A stretch of 64,000 nucleotides of DNA from Agilicoccus flavus (GTDB taxonomy: Bacteria > Actinomycetota > Actinomycetes > Actinomycetales > Dermatophilaceae), in the NCBI RefSeq assembly GCF_014857905.1, contig NZ_JACYXE010000001.1:248001-312000 (forward strand), in the 5' to 3' direction. Position numbers and translations under genes: made by a program. The stretch's first letter is position 1; each line of letters opens with the position of its first letter. The notes beneath the pieces were generated by a model. It was not told the origin of the DNA. It was given only the letters and a program-made list of their open reading frames with translations, and ran no database searches. Below are positions 32,192 through 41,774 of this stretch, piece by piece.

Positions 32192-33271
32192 TCAGCCCAG
32201 CGTGACGCCGGTCTTGATGCTGCCGTCGGAGAGACCCTTGACGACCGCGCCGACCTTCGTCTTCACGTCGGGCGGGAGCTTGGCGTCGAAGTCGTGGAAC
32301 GGGGCGAGGCCGACGTCGCCGGTGAAGTCGCCGCCCTTCATCTTGCCGTCCTTCGCCTGCATGATGAGCTCGGACGTGCCCTTGCTGATGAGCTTCGTCG
32401 CGGAGGTGACCAGGCACGGGTGCGCCTCGGGCACGGTGAGCCACTGGTCGGTGTCGACGCCGATGCAGTAGGTCGACGTCCCGGCGCCCTTGGCCTTGGC
32501 GACCTCGCCGAGCGCTCCGTTCCCCGTCTTGCCGCCGGCGCCGAAGACGACGTCCGCGCCCTGGGCGAGCTGCTGCTTGGCGGCGTTGGCGCCCCACACC
32601 GGGTCGGAGAAGGCGTTGTCGCCGGCGGGGTGGTAGACGATCGACACGTTCGATGTGGAGTTGGCGGCCTTCGCGCCGGCCTCGAAGCCCTTGGCGTACT
32701 TCTCGACCGGCGGGATCTGCATGCCGAGCACCTGGGCGACCTTGTTCGTCTTCGTCATGAGTCCCGCGAGGTAGCCGGCCGAGTACCCGGCCTGGTCCTC
32801 GGGGAAGACGAGGCCGGCGACGTTGTCGGTCACCTTGGCCTGGGCCTGGTCGACGCCGATGAACTTCGTCTGCGGGTTGGCCGTCGCGGCCGTCGTGGTC
32901 GCCTCGGCCATGACGTAGCCGACGGTGACGATGACGTCGTACTTCTTGTCGGTGAACTGCTTGAGGTTGCTCGCGTAGTCCTTGGTGTCCGTCGTCTGGA
33001 TGTACTTCGTCTGCGCGCCGGACTGCTTGGCCGCGGCCTCGATGCCCTCCCAGGCGGACTGGTTGAACGACTTGTCGTCGACGCTGCCCATGTCGGTGAC
33101 CATGCCGACGCAGAACACCTCGGCGCTCGAGCAGTCGCCGGCCGGGGCGGCACCGCCGGTGGCCCCACCGCCCCCGCCCGCGTTCGGGTTGCCGGTGCTT
33201 CCACCGCAGGCCGCGAGGGTGGCGGCCAGGACGACGCCCGACAGGGCGGCCGTGGTGCGGGCGAGCTTCAT
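32192..33271 (-). CDS. BmpA-family substrate-binding lipoprotein
   Basis: 359 residues. The signal peptide ends in the lipobox LAAC with Cys22 as the lipidated residue, followed by a Gly-rich linker. The mature part has the BMP/PnrA fold: VGMVTDMGSVDDKSFNQSAWEG carries the conserved DDKSFNQ, and GVDTDQ is the nucleoside-ring site. BmpA/PnrA proteins bind purine nucleosides. GAGAGGAG precedes the ATG at 33271. It should deliver substrate to the two permeases encoded downstream. Confidence 0.93.
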   Translation of the reverse strand: MKLARTTAALSGVVLAATLAACGGSTGNPNAGGGGGATGGAAPAGDCSSAEVFCVGMVTDMGSVDDKSFNQSAWEGIEAAAKQSGAQTKYIQTTDTKDYASNLKQFTDKKYDVIVTVGYVMAEATTTAATANPQTKFIGVDQAQAKVTDNVAGLVFPEDQAGYSAGYLAGLMTKTNKVAQVLGMQIPPVEKYAKGFEAGAKAANSTSNVSIVYHPAGDNAFSDPVWGANAAKQQLAQGADVVFGAGGKTGNGALGEVAKAKGAGTSTYCIGVDTDQWLTVPEAHPCLVTSATKLISKGTSELIMQAKDGKMKGGDFTGDVGLAPFHDFDAKLPPDVKTKVGAVVKGLSDGSIKTGVTLG

Positions 33272-33443
33272 GAGGGTTCTCCTCTCGGGCGGCCACGAGG
33301 CCGGCGCGGGTCCGGTGGCGACGCACCACCGACGACCCGCCGATGGTAGCCCCGCGCACGGACCACGCGTGTGGCTCCGGCGCCGCAGCGGCCACCTTGT
33401 GTCCGGATCGTGCTCCCCGACCGTCGCGGGCACGTCGGACCCG

Positions 33444-35132
33444 TCATGACGTGGCGAGGGCGCGCACCGCGGTCAGGGAGTCGGCCTCGTCGGCGCTCTT
33501 GTCGTCGCGGTAGCGCAGCACGCGCGCGAAGCGGAGCGCGAGGCCGCCGGGGTAGCGGGTCGAGCGCTGGAGGCCGTCGAACGCGATCTCGACGACCTGC
33601 TCGGGGCGGACGTGCACGACGTGGGCGTCCCGGTGGGTCTCGAGGTCGAGGAAACGGGCGGTCTGCCAGGCGAGGGTCTCGTCGGTCATCCCCTTGAACG
33701 TCTTGCCGAGCATGACGAACCCGGTCGGCGAGGCGTCGTCGCGGGCGCCGAGGTGGATGTTCGAGAGCAGGCCGCGGCGCCGGCCGCTGCCCCACTCGAC
33801 CGCGAGGACGACGAGGTCGAGCGTGTGCCGCGGCTTGACCTTGACCCAGCCCGCGCCGCGCCGCCCGGCCGCGTACGGCGCGGACAACGCCTTGACGACG
33901 ACACCCTCGTGCCCGGCCGCGACCTGGTCGGCGAAGAAGTCGGCGGCCGCCCCGGGGTCCGCGGTGACGAGGCGGTCGACGATCGCCTCGGCGGGGACGA
34001 TCCTCGCGAGCCGGGCGGCGCGGTCGGCGGCCGGGACGTCGAGGAGGTCCTCGCCGTCGACGTGGAGGAGGTCGAAGACGTACGTCGTCACGGGGGTCGT
34101 CTCCGCGAGCACCGCCGGGTCGGTGCGCGAGGCGGTGCGCGCGCCGGTGACCTGGAACGGATGCGGCCGGCCGTCCTCGCGCAGGGCGAGGGCCTCGGCG
34201 TCGAGGACCAGGGCGTCGGCCGGCAGTGCTCGCACGAGGGCGACGACCTCCGGGAGCCGGTCGGTGATCTCCTCCAGCGACCGCGTGAACAGGCGCACGT
34301 CGTCACCGGCCTTGTGGATCTGCAGCCGGATGCCGTCGAGCTTGCGCTCCAGCGCGACCTCGCTGCGCGCCGACACGTCGGGAGTCGGATCGGTGCGGTT
34401 CCTCGGCGCGTCGGCATCGGGCGCCGGACCGTCCGGGTCGGACACCGTATCCGACACCGCGTCGGACACGGCATCGGATAGAGCGTCCCGGACCGACGCC
34501 GGGTCGGTGGCCGTCGAGGCCCCTCCCACCTGGTCGAAAGCGGCGGCGACGTCGGGCGCGGACCCGGCGAGCATCGGGCGCAGGGGCCGCCCGACCTCCA
34601 GGGCGATGAGCGCCAGCCCCGCCTCGCCCTGCGCGAGCGCGACCGGCGCGACCTCGGCGGGCCACCCGGCGAGCATGACGGCCCGCCGCACCGCCGCCGC
34701 AGGGACGCCGGCGGCCTCGGCGATGGCCGCGAGCAGCACGCCGTCGCTCGCGCCCTGACGCAGCTCGCCGGTGAGCAGGCCGCGAAGGAACGCCTGCTCG
34801 GACGCGGTCGCCGCGGCGAAGAGCCCGTGCAGCGCGGCCCGGCGGCGGGCCGCCGACCCGGAGCCGGTGGTCCGGGCGAGCGTGGTCATCGCGGCGTCGA
34901 CGTCGCCGACCTCCAGCGATGCGTGCTCGGCGGGGGCCGGCAGGTCGCTCAGCGACCGCCACCCCACGCCGGTGCGGCGCTGCGGCAGCGTCCCCGCGAG
35001 GTAGGCGGCCACGAGCCGGGCGCCCTCGGGGCCCGCCTCGACGAGCGCTTGGGCCACCAGCGTCGTCTTCGCGTTGCGCGACGCCGTCGCCGCCACCCGC
35101 GCCGAGGTGTCCACCACCCGCTCGAATCTCAT
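33444..35132 (-). CDS. ligB: ATP-dependent DNA ligase, LigB type
   Basis: 562 residues. The N-terminal DNA-binding domain (about 1-220) starts FERVVDTSARVAATASRNAK. The adenylation domain has the nucleophile Lys264 in ERKLDGIRLQ (motif I) and later KGVAGH-type motif variants: HEGVVVKALSAPY (motif IV) and WVKVKPRH (motif V), followed by the OB domain. This matches mycobacterial LigB, a non-essential ligase used in repair. A Ser-Asp-Ala-Val-rich insertion (about residues 210-255) separates the two domains. The ATG at 35132 is used; an upstream start would lengthen it by ten residues with no conservation. Confidence 0.9.
   Translation of the reverse strand: MRFERVVDTSARVAATASRNAKTTLVAQALVEAGPEGARLVAAYLAGTLPQRRTGVGWRSLSDLPAPAEHASLEVGDVDAAMTTLARTTGSGSAARRRAALHGLFAAATASEQAFLRGLLTGELRQGASDGVLLAAIAEAAGVPAAAVRRAVMLAGWPAEVAPVALAQGEAGLALIALEVGRPLRPMLAGSAPDVAAAFDQVGGASTATDPASVRDALSDAVSDAVSDTVSDPDGPAPDADAPRNRTDPTPDVSARSEVALERKLDGIRLQIHKAGDDVRLFTRSLEEITDRLPEVVALVRALPADALVLDAEALALREDGRPHPFQVTGARTASRTDPAVLAETTPVTTYVFDLLHVDGEDLLDVPAADRAARLARIVPAEAIVDRLVTADPGAAADFFADQVAAGHEGVVVKALSAPYAAGRRGAGWVKVKPRHTLDLVVLAVEWGSGRRRGLLSNIHLGARDDASPTGFVMLGKTFKGMTDETLAWQTARFLDLETHRDAHVVHVRPEQVVEIAFDGLQRSTRYPGGLALRFARVLRYRDDKSADEADSLTAVRALATS
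34365..34500. repeat. Short tandem repeats encoding an acidic linker in ligB
   Basis: Four degenerate 12-bp units encode a repeated S-D-A/T-V motif, followed by an Asp/Pro-rich stretch. They fill the linker between the DNA-binding and adenylation domains, just before the catalytic lysine. Confidence 0.65.
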
Positions 35133-35252
35133 GCGCCCCAGTGTGCGTTCCACCCCTGACACGCGCCCGTTCCGCGACCGGCGTCGTCCGTCGCGAGCGG
35201 GTGGGGCCCGCGTGCCAGACTCGGGGCGTCGTCACCGAGCCGAGGAGGACCG

Positions 35253-36750
<1,498 letters not shown>

Positions 36751-36805
36751 CGGGGCGCGGCCGTTCCCCGACCCACGGGTGGTCCGCCGGCGCCGTCCCC
36801 AGGAG

Positions 36806-36815
36806 GTGAGCTCAC
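36806..36815. promoter_or_regulatory. 10-bp palindrome upstream of the Uma2 gene
   Basis: GTGAGCTCAC is a perfect palindrome 93 bp before the Uma2 start and just ahead of the hairpin at 36821. It could be an operator but no regulator is adjacent. Confidence 0.3.
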
Positions 36816-36820
36816 GGCTC

Positions 36821-36840
36821 CGCGTCCGGCTGCGGACGCG
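36821..36840 (+). terminator. Hairpin after the serine hydrolase/methyltransferase pair
   Basis: CGCGTCCG and CGGACGCG form a perfect 8-bp stem with a GCTG loop, 70 bp after the methyltransferase stop. A U-tract is lacking, as is common in high-GC actinobacteria. Confidence 0.5.
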
Positions 36841-36907
36841 AACGATGTGGACGACCCGCAGTCCACCGGCGACACTAGTGGAGGCTGCCGGCCGAGAGGA
36901 GGTCCCG

Positions 36908-37471
36908 ATGACCACGACCACGAGTGCGCTGCCGCCGCTCGTCGACCTCGACGGCTGGGCCGCCGAACGTGCCGCGCACGAGGCGAAGGTCGAACTGGTC
37001 CGCGGGCTCGTGATCATGGCCCCGAGCGAAGGCGCCGTCAACCTGCGCAGCGGGTGGCTCATCGCGCACGCGATCGAGCGGGCCACCGGCCGGGAGCGGC
37101 TCGCCGTTCCCCACCTCGACGTCGTCCTGTCCGACGTGCCGACGACCGTGCGATGCCCGGACCTCGTCGTCGTCCGCCCCGCCGCGATCGACCGGGGCAC
37201 GACGCGGCTCTCCGCCGCCGACGTCGACCTCGTCGCGGAGGTCGTGTCGCCCAGTTCGGTGGAGACCGACTGGCTCGTCAAGCGCGCCGAGTATGCGCGC
37301 GCGGGCATCGGCGCCTACCTCGTCGTCGACCTGCGCCCGGGGGCCGAGCGCCTCGCCCTGTTCACCCGCCCCGGCCCGGACGGGTACGCGGACGTCACCG
37401 GGGGTGGCGCCGTCGTGATCCCGTTCGGCGACGACGCCGTCCACCTCGCGCTGGGCGACCTCCTCGCGTGA
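36908..37471 (+). CDS. Uma2-family PD-(D/E)XK nuclease-fold protein
   Basis: 187 residues with the Uma2 pattern: an N-terminal ELVRG (Glu29), CPDLVVVRP with Asp85, LVAEVVSPSS with Glu111, and WLVKRAEYARAGIGAYLVVD with Lys125. These residues form the restriction-endonuclease-like metal site. Uma2 proteins are very abundant in cyanobacteria and some actinobacteria; their biological role is not established. AGGAGG precedes the ATG. It is a single gene, upstream of the CRP-like site at 37576. Confidence 0.87.
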   Translation: MTTTTSALPPLVDLDGWAAERAAHEAKVELVRGLVIMAPSEGAVNLRSGWLIAHAIERATGRERLAVPHLDVVLSDVPTTVRCPDLVVVRPAAIDRGTTRLSAADVDLVAEVVSPSSVETDWLVKRAEYARAGIGAYLVVDLRPGAERLALFTRPGPDGYADVTGGGAVVIPFGDDAVHLALGDLLA

Positions 37472-37575
37472 GGCTCGCGCCTGCGCCGTGGGGCGGAGGG
37501 GAACACCACTCACCCGCCGGTGATCCTTCGCAATTCGCCCTGTTCGACGCCGCACCGACGCGACCCCACCGGTCT

Positions 37576-37595
37576 ACTGTGATGACCATCACAGT
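37576..37595. promoter_or_regulatory. Perfect CRP/FNR-type operator (TGTGA-N6-TCACA)
   Basis: ACTGTGATGACCATCACAGT is a perfect 20-bp dyad with two central bases, containing TGTGA (37578-37582) and TCACA (37589-37593) six bases apart. This is the consensus of cAMP-receptor-type regulators, including mycobacterial Crp (Rv3676) and corynebacterial GlxR. It lies 23 bp before the ATG of the acidic protein gene, overlapping where a promoter or start site should be, which favours repression or complex control of that gene. Confidence 0.75.
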
Positions 37596-37618
37596 GCCGT
37601 GCGGAGGAGGGTCGCAAC

Positions 37619-38815
37619 ATGAATGACGGGGCGAGCAGGCAGAGCGAGGCGGGCGGGGCGCACAGCGCCGACCGCGCACTGCGGGGCGAGGACAGCGTCG
37701 ATCGCGACGCCGGGCAGGAGCGGCGGGGCCGGCACGCGGCCGACGACGTCGGGTCGGGCCGCGGCGACCGGGACCGCGACACCGCCCGTGCCGACGACGG
37801 GCGCGAGGTGACGCGGGACGACGACAGGGCCGCCTCCGGCGCCGACACCGACACCGACGGCGACCGCGCGAACTCTTCGGCCGCCCGGGTGGCCCAGGAC
37901 CCGAACAGGCCCTCGGCGCAGCCGGCCTCGACCCGGCGCGTCGGCGAGGACGAGGCGGACGGGGACGAGGCGGGCGGGGACGACGACGCGGCCTCGCGCG
38001 GCGACGGCGAGCCTGATCCGGACCGCCCCGGCGAGCCCCGCATCGAGCGCGTGAACGACCGGTCCGACGACGAGGACGACGACGAGAGCCCCGAGGAGAA
38101 GGAACGCCGCGAGCGCGAGGAGGAGGCCGACAAGGAGCGCCGGGCGAAGGAGTTCGCGGCCGAGCACGACCCGGAGCAGCATGACGTCGAGGCCGGCGAG
38201 GAGTTCCGGCAGCCGGGCGACTGGGTCGCGGGCGACGAGAGCGACCCCCGCGAGCCCGACGACGACGGTGAGCTGACCGTGGCCGCGGGCGCGTCGGACT
38301 CGTCAGAGGCGTCGTCCGAAAGTGGGGCGTCCGGGGACTCGGCGAGCTCGCCGGACCCGGCCGCCTCCGCGACGGGCCGGTCCAGCACCGACCGGACGGA
38401 CGCGCAGGGCGGCGGCCCGGGCGACCAGGCCGGGAGTTCGGGATCCGCCACGGGGGCCGAGACCGGCAGCTCCGGGGAGTCGGGCGACGGTGGCGACGCT
38501 TCGGCGACCCCCGGTCCGGACCGCAGCGACGCCGTCGGTTCCGGCACCGGCGGTGCCGACAGCGGTGGCGGCGAGCGCAGCGCGGACGGTCGGCGCGTCT
38601 CGTCGCTGGACGAGGTGAGCGACGGCGGGTACGGCGTGGGCTCGGCGAGCCTGATCGAGGACGGCGCCATGCCGCTCGGCCACCCCGTCAAGGCGTGGAA
38701 CGACACGAAGACGTTCGTCGCCCCCACCCACGCCGCCTACGGGGGCGCCGACCCGCACGTCTGGTTCACCGACGTCGACGCCGCCCAGCGCGTGGGTTTC
38801 CGCCACGTCCCCTGA
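37619..38815 (+). CDS. Very acidic, disordered protein with a C-terminal sunset-like domain
   Basis: 398 residues. About 330 are Asp/Glu/Arg/Ser/Gly-rich without predicted structure, including a Glu-rich charged run (about 155-185). The last 50 residues are ordered: GHPVKAWNDTKTFVAPTHAAYG, then VWFTDVDAAQRVGFRHVP. This resembles the sunset domain, a short actinobacterial module ending in an F-x-T/S-E/D-x-x-A-x-x-A-G-x-R pattern. Its function is unknown. GGAGGAG lies before the ATG. The CRP-type site at 37576 suggests control by cAMP or a related signal. A strong hairpin follows. Confidence 0.7.
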   Translation: MNDGASRQSEAGGAHSADRALRGEDSVDRDAGQERRGRHAADDVGSGRGDRDRDTARADDGREVTRDDDRAASGADTDTDGDRANSSAARVAQDPNRPSAQPASTRRVGEDEADGDEAGGDDDAASRGDGEPDPDRPGEPRIERVNDRSDDEDDDESPEEKERREREEEADKERRAKEFAAEHDPEQHDVEAGEEFRQPGDWVAGDESDPREPDDDGELTVAAGASDSSEASSESGASGDSASSPDPAASATGRSSTDRTDAQGGGPGDQAGSSGSATGAETGSSGESGDGGDASATPGPDRSDAVGSGTGGADSGGGERSADGRRVSSLDEVSDGGYGVGSASLIEDGAMPLGHPVKAWNDTKTFVAPTHAAYGGADPHVWFTDVDAAQRVGFRHVP

Positions 38816-39360
38816 GCCCGACGCACCACCACGAGACGCGCCCCGCCCGGACCTCGGGCGGGGCGCGTCGGCACGCTCTCTCCCGGCGCCGACCCGGATG
38901 ACGGGATCGTCGCCACGATCGAAGAACCCTACGGACGACATGGCGAGCGGGCCGCCGGCCCCGCGGCGGCGTCGTTGCAGCTCGGAGCACTGAGGTGCCG
39001 GGGGCTCCGTCGTCGATGTCGTCAGTACGGTTCGATCCGGCCGACGACCCTCACCCCGCCCGCGACGGCACGACGCCGCGCCACGTTCCACGGTTCCGCG
39101 GACCGGTGACCCTCGGATCGAAGAACCATTCGGGCCGGGTCGGTACACGGGCCGCCGGCAGGCCGAGGACCTGACCTGCGGCGATGCAATCAGGCCCGTG
39201 ATCTGGAGCGATCGACCCGGCCCACATGGTTCTTCCCCGCACGCCGACCCCTGCTGCAGGGGACGCCACGGTCGCCGGCGCGGGTCGCGGCGCCCGCGCG
39301 GGAGGCGCGCTGTGGGTGTCGCGCCGCTCCCCCGCCTGAAGCTCGCCTACGGTCAGGGGC
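38816..39360. other. Intergenic region with short direct repeats, no gene recognised
   Basis: The 545 bp are less GC-rich than surrounding genes. Besides the hairpin at 38835-38869 they contain GATCGAAGAACC twice (38917-38928 and 39116-39127), 199 bp apart, and a related GGTTCTTC in opposite orientation near 39227. No protein or RNA gene is recognised. It may be a degenerate repeat element or a regulatory region for the gene at 39361. Confidence 0.55.
38835..38869 (+). terminator. 15-bp perfect hairpin after the sunset-like protein gene
   Basis: GACGCGCCCCGCCCG pairs perfectly with 38855-38869 around GACCT. It starts 20 bp after the stop codon, the expected place for a terminator. No U-tract follows. 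Confidence 0.75.
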
Positions 39361-39361
39361 G
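39348..39361 (+). promoter_or_regulatory. -10 element giving a probable leaderless GTG start
   Basis: TACGGT (39348-39353) ends seven bases before the GTG at 39361 and no ribosome site is present, so transcription may begin at the start codon. Confidence 0.45.
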
Positions 39362-39990
39362 TGCTGACGCGGCGGAGTCCCTGGACCGACATCCTGCGCG
39401 TCTGCGTCGCCCTCGCGGTGGTCTCGTTGGTGTTCAACGTCACGTTCCCTGCGGAGATGTCGGGCCACTGGCAGGTGTACGCCTTCCTGCGCAAGAGCGT
39501 CAGCACGGTGCTGAGTTCCGGCACGGCCTGGGCGGCCGTGGCCGTGTACGCGGGGTGGCGGGTCCGCCGGCCGATCGCTTCGATCGTCGCCGGAGCGGTC
39601 GCCGCGGAGATGACGCTGTTCGTCCACTACGCGCTGGGCATGGCTCTGCGTATCTACCCGGACGAGATGTTCACGAGCAATGTCGACTGGTTCGTCGCCG
39701 GCGTCGTCCTCTGCGGACCGCTGGGTCTCGTCGGCTGCTGGGCCGCGCTCCGCGACCTGGCCGGGCTCCTCGCCCGACTGGTCGTCCCGGCCGGGGCCGC
39801 GGTCGAACCGTTCTCCACCAGGAAGTTCGTCGCGCTGTGGCCCGAGATCCCGTGGCCCGAGCGATGGTCCGACGCGGCCAGCGGGCCGCTCCTCCTCGCC
39901 CTCGCGGCGGCCGGCGCCGTCGTGGTCGTCCGGTGGGGCCGGCCGGGGGTCGCCCACCTGGACGCCCGGCCCGCGCGCGACGCCGCCTGA
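39361..39990 (+). CDS. Integral membrane protein of unknown function
   Basis: 209 residues with about five hydrophobic segments (about 10-30, 50-66, 72-95, 108-130, 175-192). The second loop holds RIYPDEMFTSNVDWF, and a soluble part with FSTRKFVALWPEIPWPERWSD precedes the last helix. I do not recognise the family. There is no signal peptide or catalytic motif. It converges with the barrel-protein gene at 40009, 18 bp away. Confidence 0.6.
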   Translation: MLTRRSPWTDILRVCVALAVVSLVFNVTFPAEMSGHWQVYAFLRKSVSTVLSSGTAWAAVAVYAGWRVRRPIASIVAGAVAAEMTLFVHYALGMALRIYPDEMFTSNVDWFVAGVVLCGPLGLVGCWAALRDLAGLLARLVVPAGAAVEPFSTRKFVALWPEIPWPERWSDAASGPLLLALAAAGAVVVVRWGRPGVAHLDARPARDAA

Positions 39991-40008
39991 CTGCGGTCAT
40001 GGGCGGCG

Positions 40009-41064
40009 TCACACCCGGAAGACGGCGGCGCCGGGGGTCAGGTCGGTGAGGGCGTCGACGGCGAGGAGCACGGCGCCGGAGGTCCAGGTGGAGCGCTCGA
40101 TCGGCCACCGCTTGTTGTCGGCGAAGACGAAACCCGTGTGGTAGGAGCCGTCCTCCTCACGCAGGTGCTGCATGTCGGCGACCAGGTCGGCGGCCTCCTC
40201 GCGGCGGCCCAGGGCCTGCAGGGCGAGGGCGAGCTCGCACGTCTCGGCGCCCGTCACCCACGGCCGGTCGTCGACGCAGCGCAGGCCGAGGCCGGGCACG
40301 ACGAAGTCGTCCCAGCGCGAGGCGAGCCGCTCCTGCGCCGCCGGCCCGCGCACCGCGCCGCCGAGCACCGGGTAGTACCAGTCCATCGACCAGCGGGTCC
40401 GGTGCTCGAAGTCGCCCGCGTCGCCGGCGACGTAGCGGCGCAGTGCCGAGGCGAGCGCCGCCCGGCACGCCTCCCACTCGGGGCGGACCTCCCTCACGAT
40501 GTCCGCGAGCTCGAGCCCGCACACGAGCGAGTGGTGGATGCTCGCGCTGCCGGTGACGAGCGCGGTCGTCGCGACGCCGCCCGCCCCGGCGCCCCACGCG
40601 ATGCCGCCGCCGGGCAGCCGCATCGCGCAGACGGCGTCGAGCGCGGCGTCGACGACGGGCCACATCCGCTGCAGGAAGCCGTCGTCGCCGCGCACGAGGT
40701 GGTGGTGCCGCACGCCGACGGCGACGTAGGCGCCCATGTTCGGGTCGACGCCGGGGTCGAGCACCTCCATCCCGCGATCGTCGGCGCGCCACCGGATCGG
40801 CCACGTCCCGTCCGGGCGCTGCGCCCGCGCGAGCCAGTCGTAGGCGGCGTCGGCGTGGTCGTCGAACCCGGCGACGAGCAGACCCATCGCCGACTCGACG
40901 TGGTCCCAGGCGTCGACCTTGCCCGCGGTATCGCCCACGACGTCCCACGGGATCGCGCCGCTCCCGTGCTGGGCGGCGGCGATCCAGGCGCCGGTGGCGC
41001 GGATCTCGTCGCGACCCAACGAGACTCGCGACGTCGACAGCGGACCACCAGCTGCGCCCGTCAT
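40009..41064 (-). CDS. Six-hairpin (alpha/alpha barrel) protein annotated in relatives as prenyltransferase-like
   Basis: 351 residues with helical-repeat character: AWDHVESAMGLLVAGFDDHADAAYDWL split by short loops, GTWPIRWRADDRG, WYYPVLGGAV, WVTGAETCELALALQALGR and GSYHTGFVFADNKRWP. This is the pattern of alpha/alpha toroid proteins, which include squalene-type cyclases, prenyltransferases and glycoside hydrolases of the six-hairpin clan. Which one cannot be decided; no DxDD cyclase motif is visible. The ATG shares one base with the methyltransferase stop (TGATG). It is the last gene of a GT4-methyltransferase-barrel operon. Confidence 0.72.
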   Translation of the reverse strand: MTGAAGGPLSTSRVSLGRDEIRATGAWIAAAQHGSGAIPWDVVGDTAGKVDAWDHVESAMGLLVAGFDDHADAAYDWLARAQRPDGTWPIRWRADDRGMEVLDPGVDPNMGAYVAVGVRHHHLVRGDDGFLQRMWPVVDAALDAVCAMRLPGGGIAWGAGAGGVATTALVTGSASIHHSLVCGLELADIVREVRPEWEACRAALASALRRYVAGDAGDFEHRTRWSMDWYYPVLGGAVRGPAAQERLASRWDDFVVPGLGLRCVDDRPWVTGAETCELALALQALGRREEAADLVADMQHLREEDGSYHTGFVFADNKRWPIERSTWTSGAVLLAVDALTDLTPGAAVFRV

Positions 41065-41774
41065 CACCCGGGCTTGCGCGCATAGAGGACGACGCACTTG
41101 CCGGCGACCGGGTCGAGCAGTCGCTCGGCGGTCCGGGTCAGCGCCGGGGCGCTCATCATGTCCCACACCAGCAACCGGTGGTACTGCGCGACCAGCCGGT
41201 TCTCGGCGTCGTCGACGCCGACGGCGCACTTGAGCCACCAGTACGGGGAGTGCAGGGCGTGGGCGTAGGAGCGGTCGAAGACGTCGACACCGGCCTGCGT
41301 GAGCTGGCCGGCGAGCCGGTCCTCCCGGTAGATGCGCACGTGCCCGCCCTCGACCTCGTGGTACTCCCGCGACAGCGCCCAGCAGATCCGCTCGGGCCAC
41401 GCGCGCGGCACGCTCACGGCGAGCAGGCCGCCCGGGCGCAGGACCCGCACCGCCTCGGCGATGGCGGTGCGGTCGTCGGGGATGTGCTCGAGGATCTCGG
41501 AGGCCACGACGACGTCGAACTCGCTGTCGGCGAACGGCATGGCGAGCGCGTCGCCGGCCCGCACGCGGGCGCCGCCGGGCGCGCCCTCCCCCTCGTCGGC
41601 CATCGCGCCGAACATCGTCTCGACGTCGGCGAGGTCGGACTCGTTCTGGTCGAAGGCCACGACGTCGAGGCCCCGCCGGTACAACTCGAAGGCGTGCCGG
41701 CCCTGGCCGCAGCCCAGGTCGAGGGCGCGGTCGCCCCGGCGGACGCCGAGGCGGTCGAAGTCAACGGTCAGCAC
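41064..41774 (-). CDS. Class I SAM-dependent methyltransferase (UbiE/Methyltransf_11 type)
   Basis: 236 residues. ALDLGCGQGRHAFEL (about 18-32) is motif I, VVAFDQNESDLADVE carries the acidic residue after strand 2, and VVASEILEHIPDDR and LRPGGLLAVSVP complete the fold. The GTG at 41774 lies 14 bp inside the upstream GT4 gene and follows GGGGAGG. Its product is probably modified on the same acceptor as the GT4 and barrel proteins act upon, as this three-gene order recurs in actinobacteria; the pathway is unknown to me. Confidence 0.85.
   Translation of the reverse strand: MLTVDFDRLGVRRGDRALDLGCGQGRHAFELYRRGLDVVAFDQNESDLADVETMFGAMADEGEGAPGGARVRAGDALAMPFADSEFDVVVASEILEHIPDDRTAIAEAVRVLRPGGLLAVSVPRAWPERICWALSREYHEVEGGHVRIYREDRLAGQLTQAGVDVFDRSYAHALHSPYWWLKCAVGVDDAENRLVAQYHRLLVWDMMSAPALTRTAERLLDPVAGKCVVLYARKPG

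Noticed and set aside
38940-38993. 17-codon ORF beginning MASGPPAPRRRR as a leader peptide
   Set aside because: No ribosome site, no gene directly downstream, and composition expected by chance in GC-rich DNA.
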